Shown here one piece after another: positions 1-5,228 of a stretch of DNA of 5,228 bases. A program made the position numbers and the translations under genes. The stretch is from assembly GCA_020627645.1 (NCBI GenBank), contig JAHDGN010000261.1, forward strand, positions 1-5,228, in the 5' to 3' direction. A model generated the notes under the pieces. The model worked only from the letters and a program-made list of their open reading frames with translations. It was not told the DNA's origin and did no database searches. The DNA is from Akkermansiaceae bacterium. GTDB lineage: Bacteria; Verrucomicrobiota; Verrucomicrobiia; Verrucomicrobiales; Akkermansiaceae. The stretch's first letter is position 1, and the number at the start of each line of letters is the position of its first letter.

Positions 1-510
1 AGAGCGCCACATATAACGTGCGGAGTAACCAAAGTAGCCACTCACGCCATCTCCTCCGGTCGGGCCGTCACCTCCGTATAAGCCTGGGAGCTTTCCTCCG
101 AGGGCAAAGTCCATGTTATCTCCAAAACGAATTCGATAGCTGAAGTAGGCTTCTTTGTGAATTTCGGGAAACTTCGCGTTCCAGCCCACAGATGCGTCAT
201 TCGATAGTCCTTGAGGGTATCGTACTCTCAAAGCCTTTCCATAGTAGGCACCCTGGCCATCTGTGATGTGTAGCTGGTTGCGGTTGATCGCTGGTGTTCC
301 AGCACCGAGCCAATCCTCAGCGAGGGCTGTTTGTCCGTAGCCTCCTACGGAGCGGTGGTCAAAATCCTGATAAAAAATGATGTCTGGGTTTGGGACAGTT
401 TGTCCGAGAGATTTTTGAACGAAGAGGAGGAGCAAGAGAGAGAAGCAAAAGGGTCTCGCTACTCTGGGCAAGGTTGCATTTTGGGGAAGAAGAAAATATT
501 GAGTGACCAT
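1..510 (-). CDS. Secreted polysaccharide lyase family 14-like protein, N-terminal part (cut by left edge)
   Basis: Translation of the minus strand from ATG at 510 runs 170 codons to the window edge without a stop, so the C-terminal part is missing. Residues 15-36 form a signal peptide: arginines at 16 and 19, a leucine-rich core (23-31) and a likely cut after SLG at 36. The mature part has YQDFD (47-51), then GGKLPGLYGG (138-147) and SARYMWR (163-169). This pairing, with a short Gly/Asp-rich link, is the signature I know from PL14 alginate/polyuronate lyases of algal viruses, molluscs and fungi. The family's catalytic Lys and Ser-x-Arg, as I recall them from the Chlorella virus enzyme, correspond to K140, S163 and R165. 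The likely role is beta-elimination of a polyuronate outside the cytoplasm; the substrate cannot be told from this half. No Shine-Dalgarno precedes the ATG, and TTG at 471 would give a more compact signal peptide. Unlike the rest of the window, the gene shows no G-over-C skew. Confidence 0.78.
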   Translation of the reverse strand, partial: MVTQYFLLPQNATLPRVARPFCFSLLLLLFVQKSLGQTVPNPDIIFYQDFDHRSVGGYGQTALAEDWLGAGTPAINRNQLHITDGQGAYYGKALRVRYPQGLSNDASVGWNAKFPEIHKEAYFSYRIRFGDNMDFALGGKLPGLYGGDGPTGGDGVSGYFGYSARYMWRS

Positions 511-539
511 TATAGTTATTGTCTGCAATAACATGTCAC
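509..539 (-). promoter_or_regulatory. Candidate promoter overlapping the start of the PL14-like gene
   Basis: On the minus strand a perfect TATAAT (514-509) lies 19 bases after GTGACA (539-534), one mismatch from TTGACA. The spacing is two bases longer than ideal. The -10 box overlaps the ATG at 510, so transcription from it would start near 502, inside the called gene. If the promoter is real, the working start is downstream, most simply TTG at 471. AT-rich sequence makes chance matches common here. Confidence 0.3.
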
Positions 540-890
540 TTTATCGAAATTGATCAACTCAAAAGGAGGGGGAATCGTCAGGCGGGTATCTTTTGCGGAT
601 GTTGAACTTTTTTAAATTATATCGACTATTGATTACAGTTAATGATTTATATCTTTGATGGAAATATCTCCGGAATTGAGATTGGAGATTGAATGAGATT
701 TCAACAGTCCGCTGGTTCGGCCTCACTGCCTTCTCATTCTGTCTCTTAAGTGACTGCATGATAGTCGTTTGAAAGATGTGGAGAGTGGGTGTTGGGGCGT
801 GGATCCCTTCGAAAGCACTCGTAAATGGGATCACTCACCCAAAATCTTTGTGGATCTTTCGATCGTTTGCATACGTCATCGAGTTGATGC
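511..890. other. Non-coding AT-rich intergenic stretch
   Basis: This 380-base gap separates the PL14-like gene start from the 3' end of the small membrane protein gene. The part around 600-660 is very AT-rich (about 47 of 60 bases by hand count). Reading frames crossing it on both strands give basic, low-complexity peptides with no recognisable motif and no start signal, so I call no gene. Apart from the candidate promoter at its left end and an imperfect hairpin at 799-834, I see no tRNA, riboswitch or repeat. Strong G-over-C skew begins near its right end. Confidence 0.6.
799..834 (-). other. Imperfect hairpin downstream of the membrane-protein gene, possible weak terminator
   Basis: GTGGATCCC (799-807) and GGGATCAC (827-834) pair as a six-base stem (GATCCC with GGGATC), continued by two pairs after one bulged G. 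The loop is 19 bases. A further GGGTG/CACCC pair lies outside. It sits about 60 bases past the stop codon of the minus-strand gene ending at 891, where a terminator would be expected. No U-tract follows in that direction, so intrinsic termination is doubtful. Confidence 0.2.
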
Positions 891-1373
891 TTACTCTGTT
901 TCTCTTGGTTGAGAGGAGTAGGTGGTTTCAGAGGTTGTTGGAGGTTGGGTGTTGGTGGTTGGGGATTTCTTTTCAAGTTCTTTTGAAGCGAGGCGACTCT
1001 CGAATGATTCTATAATTTCGACGTTTTCTAGTCGTTGTTCGAGAGCTGCTAATTTGGCCTGGAACTGTTCTTGTTGCTTGGTGAGTTTGTTCAGGAGTTG
1101 TTTTTCGGCTGGGTTGTTGTTGCGAATACGGCCACCAAAGATCCAGGTGCTAGCGGCGGCGGCTAGACCCATAGTGAGGGCGGTGAGTGTGGCGCCGGTG
1201 CCCGCTTTGGAGATGGCGAGGACTGAGGTGATGATGATGGTGCTGAGGCAAAAAATTCCGGTGCCGACAACCCTGGTGAAAGTGGACGAAACGGCGCCTC
1301 CGACTGAGTCGGCGATTGATTTGCCGAGGGCCAGTTTCTGGTTGAGGGGTGGGGTATTTGGTTCTTCAGGCAC
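891..1373 (-). CDS. Small membrane protein with two hydrophobic segments and a coiled-coil tail, function unknown
   Basis: I do not recognise this 160-residue protein. From GTG at 1373 it has a polar, proline-containing N-terminus (1-34), a hydrophobic segment at about 35-55, a short KAGTG turn, and a second segment rich in Ala, Leu and Gly at about 59-79. Next come a charged GGRIRNNN stretch, a Glu/Gln/Lys/Leu heptad region (about 89-136) that should form a coiled coil, and a Thr/Pro/Ser-rich end (137-160). Two membrane spans with both tails on the same side fit best, probably cytoplasmic given the basic residues after the second span. The frame stays open upstream beyond 1500 but has no ATG, GTG or TTG before 1373; no Shine-Dalgarno is present. 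The gene is divergent from nrnA. The overlapping plus-strand frame looks like a shadow, because the minus frame alone gives clean membrane and heptad patterns. Confidence 0.65.
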   Translation of the reverse strand: MPEEPNTPPLNQKLALGKSIADSVGGAVSSTFTRVVGTGIFCLSTIIITSVLAISKAGTGATLTALTMGLAAAASTWIFGGRIRNNNPAEKQLLNKLTKQQEQFQAKLAALEQRLENVEIIESFESRLASKELEKKSPTTNTQPPTTSETTYSSQPRETE

Positions 1374-1566
1374 GGACAGAGAATGGGGGAGTATTGGTGA
1401 ATTGGGAATCAGGAAGTGTTTCTTGCGAAGGGAGGATGAATCTGGAGAGGGGCTGAGGGCGGTTTCAGCATCGGGCGTCAGAAGGGAGGGGGAGGTTTGA
1501 TGTCGTTTTTTGGGGATCTGTTCTTGAATGGGAAGGATTCGTGGGGAAACTCGCCGGCCACTGGCT
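1374..1566. other. Divergent intergenic region between the membrane-protein gene and nrnA
   Basis: These 193 bases should carry promoters for both directions, but I find no convincing -35/-10 pair. The plus strand is G-rich, with runs at 1449-1452, 1457-1459, 1473-1475, 1484-1486 and 1488-1492. An in-frame alternative nrnA start (ATG 1528) lies inside it. Confidence 0.4.
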
Positions 1567-2568
1567 ATGGTTGAAAATTCTACTTTTGAGGAGATCGACA
1601 GGGTGATTCGCGCGCACGAGAGATTTGCGGTGGTGAGCCATGTTCGGCCAGATGGGGATGCGATTGGTTCGATTTTGGCTTTGGGGAGTGCGTTGGAGGG
1701 TTTGGGAAAGTCGGTGCGGTATTTGAATCAGGATGGTTGCCCGGAGAGTTTGATGTTTTTGAAAGGGGCTGAGAAGGTGGAGGTTTCGAGTGAGGTGGGG
1801 GAGTTGGATGTGGAGGTGGCGATTTTTTTGGATACGGCTGCTCAGGCCAGGGTGGGGGATGATAGTTTGGAGGCGGTGAAGGGGGCGGAGGTTTTGGTGA
1901 ATATTGATCATCATCTTTCGAATCCTGGTTATGGTGATTTGAATTATGTGGATGCGGGGAGTCCGGCAACGGGGCAGATTTTGTATGATTTGTTGGTGGG
2001 GTTGGATTATCCGATCTCGGAGATTTCGAGAGATGCGATTTATGTGGCGGTTTCGACGGATACGGGATCTTTCCAATATCCCGGGACGACGAAGGCGACG
2101 TATGAGATGGCTGCGGATTTGGTCGGTCGGGGGTTGGATGTGGGGAGGATGAATCAGTTGACTTATGACAATCAGCCGTATCGGAGGGTGGAGCTGATGA
2201 GGTCTCTTTTAAATACGTTGGAGCGGAGTGAGGATGGAAAGTTGGTGTGGTGGGAGTTGACGAGTGAGACGAAGGAGGCGTTGGGTTTGGTGGATGATGA
2301 TACGGAGGGGATGATTGATTTTATTCGGGCGGTGCAGGGAGTGGTGGTGGCGATGTTTTTCGAGGAATTGGATGGTGGGAAGATTCGGGTGTCGATGAGA
2401 TCGAAGGATGCTCAGGTGAATGTGAGCGAGATTTGTGGGGACTTTGGCGGTGGTGGTCATGCGTTAGCGGCAGGGATTCGCATGGCAGGTCCTTTGGAGT
2501 CTGCTAAGGAATCGGTGGTGGCGAGGGTGTCTGAGGTGGTTGCCGGAGAGCTGGGTGGTGTGTGTTGA
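1567..2568 (+). CDS. nrnA: DHH/DHHA1 phosphoesterase, NrnA-type oligoribonuclease / pAp phosphatase
   Basis: A cytoplasmic Mn-dependent phosphoesterase, 333 residues from ATG 1567, the usual family length. NrnA proteins degrade 2-5 nt RNA fragments left by mRNA decay, and many also convert 3'-phosphoadenosine 5'-phosphate to AMP. The DHH domain shows its metal motifs in order: SHVRPDGDAIGS (H25, D29, D31), the FLDTA aspartate D89, NIDHH (D114, H115, H116) and STDTGSF (D165). The DHHA1 domain follows, ending in RVSMRSK and GGGGHALAAG (294-303), which binds the substrate. No key residue is missing. ATG 1567 is preferred over in-frame ATG 1528 because the 13 extra residues are Arg-rich and precede the usual start of the fold; neither has a Shine-Dalgarno. 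It is the first gene of an operon with truB and lspA. In many bacteria it sits between rbfA and truB; rbfA is not upstream here. The choice of oligoribonuclease versus pAp activity is inference. Confidence 0.93.
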   Translation: MVENSTFEEIDRVIRAHERFAVVSHVRPDGDAIGSILALGSALEGLGKSVRYLNQDGCPESLMFLKGAEKVEVSSEVGELDVEVAIFLDTAAQARVGDDSLEAVKGAEVLVNIDHHLSNPGYGDLNYVDAGSPATGQILYDLLVGLDYPISEISRDAIYVAVSTDTGSFQYPGTTKATYEMAADLVGRGLDVGRMNQLTYDNQPYRRVELMRSLLNTLERSEDGKLVWWELTSETKEALGLVDDDTEGMIDFIRAVQGVVVAMFFEELDGGKIRVSMRSKDAQVNVSEICGDFGGGGHALAAGIRMAGPLESAKESVVARVSEVVAGELGGVC

Positions 2569-2591
2569 TGATCAAATTTTTGCTAAGATGA
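2568..2591 (+). other. Seven-codon reading frame bridging nrnA and truB, possible translational coupler
   Basis: The nrnA stop TGA (2566-2568) overlaps an ATG (2568-2570) as TGATG. That ATG opens a frame MIKFLLR whose stop TGA (2589-2591) overlaps the truB start ATG (2588-2590) as ATGA. The frame covers the whole gap between the two genes, so a terminating ribosome could pass from nrnA to the minicistron to truB without leaving the message. No Shine-Dalgarno is seen before truB, which would make such coupling useful. Chance is a real alternative. Confidence 0.3.
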
Positions 2592-3316
2592 ATCCGAATT
2601 CGAATGATTTACCAAGTGGGGTGCTGTTGATTGATAAGGCGCCGGGGATGACGTCGCATGATGTGGTGGCGATTGCACGTCGGCAGTTGGATATGAAAAA
2701 GATTGGTCATTGTGGGACCTTGGATCCGATGGCGACGGGGTTGTTGATGTTGGTGGTGAATCGGGCGACTAAGATTCAGGATTTGTTGATGAGTGAGGAT
2801 AAGACTTATACGGGGACGATGACTTTGGGCGTGACGACTTCGACTCAGGATAAAGAGGGGGAGGTTCAGGAGGAGAGGGAGGTGCCTGAGTTGAGCGAGG
2901 CAGAATTGAGGGAGGCCTTTGATTCTTTTCAGGGGGATTTTGAGCAGATTCCGCCGATGGTTTCGGCGATTAAAAAGGATGGGGTTCCTTTGTATAAGTT
3001 GGCGAGGAAGGGGAAGGTGGTCGAGCGTAAGCCGAGAGCGGTTTATGTGAAGGGGTATGAGCTGGATCGGGTGGCGCTACCTGAGGTTGATTTTACGGTG
3101 GATTGTTCGAAGGGGTTTTATGTGCGGACTTATGCTTATGATATTGGAGAGAAGTTGGGTTGTGGGGCTCATCTGAGTGGGTTGCGACGGACGAGGTCGG
3201 GAAGGTTTACGTTGGATCGGGCAGTGCCGGTGGATGTCTTGAAGGAGGCGAGTCGGGAGGAGTTGGTGAGTTCATTTATTAGCCTAGCTGAGATTTCTTT
3301 GATGCGAGGGGCGTAA
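2588..3316 (+). CDS. truB: tRNA pseudouridine-55 synthase TruB, short form without PUA domain
   Basis: TruB converts U55 in the T-loop of most tRNAs to pseudouridine. The 242-residue product carries the family motifs: GVLLIDKAPGMTSHDVV (11-27), GHCGTLDPMATGLL (40-53) with the catalytic aspartate D46, the active-site tyrosine in DKTYTG (Y74), IPPMVSAIKKDG (121-132), and CSKGFYVRTYAYDIGEKLGC (173-192) with R180. The protein ends about 35 residues after the conserved LRRTRSGRF, so it lacks the C-terminal PUA domain of the longer E. coli enzyme (about 314 residues). Shorter TruB forms occur in several phyla. ATG 2588 is chosen because it starts just before the fold. An in-frame TTG at 2540 would overlap nrnA and add 16 unrelated residues. 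The gene lies 19 bases after nrnA and 8 before lspA, so one transcript is likely. ribF, a common neighbour of truB, is absent here. Confidence 0.96.
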   Translation: MNPNSNDLPSGVLLIDKAPGMTSHDVVAIARRQLDMKKIGHCGTLDPMATGLLMLVVNRATKIQDLLMSEDKTYTGTMTLGVTTSTQDKEGEVQEEREVPELSEAELREAFDSFQGDFEQIPPMVSAIKKDGVPLYKLARKGKVVERKPRAVYVKGYELDRVALPEVDFTVDCSKGFYVRTYAYDIGEKLGCGAHLSGLRRTRSGRFTLDRAVPVDVLKEASREELVSSFISLAEISLMRGA

Positions 3317-3324
3317 ACTGTGTG

Positions 3325-3930
3325 ATGCTTGGAGTGATGAGTCGTGTGCCAAAGATTTTTTTGTTTTTGAGTCTGCCTTTATTTGTCCTGGATCAGGTGA
3401 CCAAATGGTGGGTGGTGTTTCGTTTTGAGGAACCAGCAGGAGGGCGATTCAACGGGACGGCGGATGATGATATTGTGGTGATTGATGGCTTCTTGTGGTG
3501 GACACGGGTGCATAATCAGGGGGTGGCCTTTGGAATGGGGAATGGAACGAGTTGGGCGCCGTTCGTGTTTTTGGGGGTGTTGGTTGCGGCGATCTTTATG
3601 GTGGTGATCTTTTGGAGAAAAGGGGCGTTTGAGGGGTGGACGGCGAAGATTGCGGCGGCACTCTTACTGGCAGGGATTTGTGGGAATTTGACGGATCGCT
3701 TGCTGCAGGGGTTTTGGTTGGAGCGGGTGAAGGATGAGTCCTTTTTTGAGAGGTTGTCTGAGGGGTATGTGGTGGATTTTGTGAAGGTGAAGTTGCCTGG
3801 GTATGAGAAGATTGTGCCAAAGAGTGGAGGTTTTTTCCCGAGTTTTAATGTGGCGGACTCTTGTATTTCGGTGGCGGCGGTTTTTCTGTTTATTTCGGCG
3901 TTTCGCAAGGAGGAGAAACGGTTGGAATGA
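3325..3930 (+). CDS. lspA: Lipoprotein signal peptidase (signal peptidase II) with extra periplasmic sequence
   Basis: LspA is an inner-membrane aspartyl protease that removes the signal peptide of diacylglyceryl-modified prolipoproteins. Family marks, numbered from ATG 3325: the first membrane helix with the D23-Q-V-T-K27 motif; WTRVHNQGVAFG (about 59-70), the N-x-G-x-AF signature; a helix near 79-97; GICGNLTDRL (117-126) with catalytic D124; GYVVDFV (147-153); and SFNVADS (173-179) with catalytic D178, followed by the last helix. The protein has 201 residues against 164 in E. coli. The extra length lies in the first periplasmic loop and in a charged segment between DRLLQGF and GYVVDFV (about 131-146). 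The start is uncertain: GTG 3322, ATG 3325 and ATG 3337 are all in frame, and only a distant GAGGGG (3306-3311) resembles a Shine-Dalgarno. It is the last gene of the nrnA-truB-lspA operon. Confidence 0.95.
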   Translation: MLGVMSRVPKIFLFLSLPLFVLDQVTKWWVVFRFEEPAGGRFNGTADDDIVVIDGFLWWTRVHNQGVAFGMGNGTSWAPFVFLGVLVAAIFMVVIFWRKGAFEGWTAKIAAALLLAGICGNLTDRLLQGFWLERVKDESFFERLSEGYVVDFVKVKLPGYEKIVPKSGGFFPSFNVADSCISVAAVFLFISAFRKEEKRLE

Positions 3931-3980
3931 ACGAATGTCTTGGTTGGGGGGAAGGATCTTTGGTAGATATCGTGGATCGC

Positions 3981-5108
3981 TTAGGCGAGGGTTTGGGTGA
4001 TGGTTTCTAGGGCGTTTCTGAGGCGAGCGGTTTGGGTTCCGAAGTTGAGCCTGATGGATTCCGGGTGGCCGAAGAAGGTGCCGTCGGAGACAAAGAGTCC
4101 TGATTTTTCTAGGTCATTGCAGGGGGTGTTGGTGGAGAGGTTTTGGCAATCGAGCCAGGCGAGGTAGGTGGCTTCGATGTTGGGGATTTGAATGGCAGGG
4201 AGTTTTTCGGAGATGGTGGTTTTGATGAGATTCAGATTGGTGCGGAGGTAGGCGAGGAGTTCTTGTCTCCATGATTCGCCATGACGGTAGGCGGCTTCGG
4301 CGGCGTGGTAAGCGAGGCAGTTGATTTCAGCTAAGGTATGGCCTCGGGCGGCGGAAAATTTGCGGCGAACGGTATCGTCTGGAATGACGGCGAACGCGTA
4401 GCCAAGGCCGGCGATGTTGTAGGTTTTGCTGGGGGCGAGAAGGGTGATGGTGTTTTTTCGGAGGTCTTCGGGGAGGTTGAGGGCGGAGTAGTGAGGGGTG
4501 GCGGCTTCGTCTAGAATCAGGTCACAATGGATTTCGTCAGAGACGAGGATGAGGTTGTGTTTTTGGCAGAAGGTGGCGAGGTCGATGATTTCTTGTGAGG
4601 TGAAGACTCGTCCGAGGGGATTTTGAGGGTTGCTGAGGATGAAGAGTTTGGTTTGTGGGGTGACGAGGGATTCGAGGGTGTCAAAGTCGAAGGTCCACTG
4701 GCCATTTTGAAAAATATGGTCGGTGGAGAGGATTTGCATTTGGGCATCTTTGTGAATGTTTAGGAACGGGGGATAGGATGGGGTGCAGGTGAGGAGAGAG
4801 TCACCGGGTTGGCCGAAGGCACGGGCGGCAAGCGAGAGGGCGGGGACAAGTCCTCCAAGGTGGATGAGGTGTTCTTCGGGTGTGGAGACGCCGATCCGAG
4901 TTTGGAGGTAGTTTTGGAGGGCATCGACGAGAGAGGGTTGTGGGAGCGCGTATCCAAAGACGCCGTGGTCGATGCGAGAGCGAAGGGCGTCGATGACTTC
5001 GGGTGGGGAGGTGAAGTCCATGTCGGCTACCCAGAAGGGATCAAGGTCGGAGCGGCGGTCCCATTTGAGTGAGCCGGTGGCACGTCGGGTGATGGGTTGG
5101 TCGAACAT
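3981..5108 (-). CDS. patB: MalY/PatB-family PLP-dependent C-S lyase (cystathionine beta-lyase-like aminotransferase fold)
   Basis: A cytoplasmic fold-type I PLP enzyme of 375 residues, close to the family length. The N-terminal signature of the MalY/PatB branch is clear: FDQPITRRATGSLKWD (2-17), then PFWVADMDF (24-32). PLP-site residues follow: PSYPPF (110-115), SNPQNPLGR (159-167) with N163, SDEIHCDL (190-197) with D191, and the Schiff-base lysine K228 in SKTYNIAGL. The substrate-carboxylate arginine is R353 in IRLNFGT. Members cleave cystathionine, cysteine or related thioethers to a thiol, pyruvate and ammonia; E. coli MalY also modulates the maltose regulon. Exact substrate is not readable from sequence, and the symbol is a family-level choice (malY is the alternative). 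It converges on lspA with 50 bases between stops and no clear terminator. Its codons are C-rich because the plus strand is strongly G-skewed. The frame stays open upstream of ATG 5108 to the window edge. Confidence 0.93.
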   Translation of the reverse strand: MFDQPITRRATGSLKWDRRSDLDPFWVADMDFTSPPEVIDALRSRIDHGVFGYALPQPSLVDALQNYLQTRIGVSTPEEHLIHLGGLVPALSLAARAFGQPGDSLLTCTPSYPPFLNIHKDAQMQILSTDHIFQNGQWTFDFDTLESLVTPQTKLFILSNPQNPLGRVFTSQEIIDLATFCQKHNLILVSDEIHCDLILDEAATPHYSALNLPEDLRKNTITLLAPSKTYNIAGLGYAFAVIPDDTVRRKFSAARGHTLAEINCLAYHAAEAAYRHGESWRQELLAYLRTNLNLIKTTISEKLPAIQIPNIEATYLAWLDCQNLSTNTPCNDLEKSGLFVSDGTFFGHPESIRLNFGTQTARLRNALETITQTLA

Positions 5109-5228
5109 GGTGGGGTTATCGGTGATCGGAGCTAAGTTGTCAGGGAAATTGAGTGAGGAAGTTTTGGTTGGTGGTGTGATGAGTTGGATGAGATGCGGCG
5201 CTGGGTTGCTTTCGGCGTAGGCTTGGCT
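5109..5228 (-). other. Upstream region of the PatB-like gene, open in the same frame
   Basis: All 40 codons between the window edge and ATG 5108 are open in the PatB frame, with no in-frame ATG, GTG or TTG. The other two minus frames contain stops (TAG and TGA). The deduced peptide includes QAYAESNPAPHLIQL and DNLAPITDNPT. It could be the end of an unseen in-frame coding part, or plain C-rich DNA that is poor in stops. The family start signature right after ATG 5108 favours that start. Confidence 0.3.
5115..5143 (-). promoter_or_regulatory. Candidate promoter giving a leaderless transcript for the PatB-like gene
   Basis: On the minus strand CTGACA (5143-5138) is followed after exactly 17 bases by GATAAC (5120-5115). 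These match the -35 consensus at five of six and the -10 consensus at four of six positions. The -10 box ends six bases before the ATG, so transcription would begin at or next to the A of the start codon (5108), leaving no leader. The absence of a Shine-Dalgarno before this ATG agrees with that. Confidence 0.35.

Noticed and set aside
331..531. Plus-strand 66-residue frame
   Set aside because: It is antisense to the PL14-like signal peptide region; its Glu/Arg-rich part is the complement of the leucine-rich core, and it has no recognisable motif.
559..834. Minus-strand 91-residue frame in the AT-rich gap
   Set aside because: Basic, low-complexity product with no motif or start signal, in a stretch whose composition looks non-coding.
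1449..1492. G-runs resembling a G-quadruplex upstream of nrnA
   Set aside because: Loops between runs are uneven and up to 13 bases, and G-runs are common all over this G-skewed strand.
922..1500. Plus-strand 192-residue frame
   Set aside because: It is opposite the membrane-protein gene; the minus frame gives coherent membrane and heptad patterns, and this one gives Ser/Arg/Val-rich sequence without a fold signature.
1465..2076. Minus-strand 203-residue frame over nrnA
   Set aside because: It is the reverse complement of a fully motif-supported nrnA; long open minus frames are expected because the G-rich plus strand makes few stops in reverse.
3516..3908. Minus-strand frames over lspA
   Set aside because: They are shadows of lspA, whose catalytic motifs are complete on the plus strand.
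4809..5220. Plus-strand frames over the PatB-like gene and its upstream region
   Set aside because: They lack motifs and lie opposite the motif-rich N-terminus of the PLP enzyme.

Overview
The window is a 5.2 kb piece of bacterial chromosome with six protein genes, one of them cut by the left edge. No RNA gene, CRISPR array, insertion sequence or phage gene is visible. The housekeeping genes, the secreted polysaccharide-lyase-like protein, an LspA with extra sequence between its catalytic aspartates, and the near absence of Shine-Dalgarno sequences suggest a Gram-negative of the PVC group, perhaps Verrucomicrobiota. This assignment is an inference from style and gene order; no marker gene in the window fixes it.

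Layout from left to right. Positions 1-510 (minus strand) hold the first 170 codons of a secreted protein with the hallmark motifs of polysaccharide lyase family 14 (PL14); the rest lies outside the window. Positions 511-890 are an AT-rich non-coding stretch with an imperfect hairpin. Positions 891-1373 (minus) encode a small unrecognised membrane protein with two hydrophobic segments and a coiled-coil tail. Positions 1567-3930 (plus) are a tight three-gene operon: nrnA (DHH/DHHA1 phosphoesterase), truB (tRNA pseudouridine-55 synthase, short form without PUA domain) and lspA (signal peptidase II). Positions 3981-5108 (minus), convergent with lspA, encode a MalY/PatB-type PLP-dependent C-S lyase/aminotransferase.

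The operon joins RNA turnover (NrnA), tRNA modification (TruB) and lipoprotein maturation (LspA), an ordinary growth-related cluster. The PatB-like enzyme probably acts in sulfur amino acid metabolism. The PL14-like protein would act outside the cytoplasm on a polyuronate such as alginate or glucuronan.

The points most worth a second look are: a 7-codon reading frame that bridges nrnA and truB through TGATG and ATGA overlaps; an extreme G-over-C strand skew from about 780 rightward that ignores gene direction and is absent in the PL14 gene; and a possible leaderless promoter at the PatB-like gene. I see no clear new multi-gene system.
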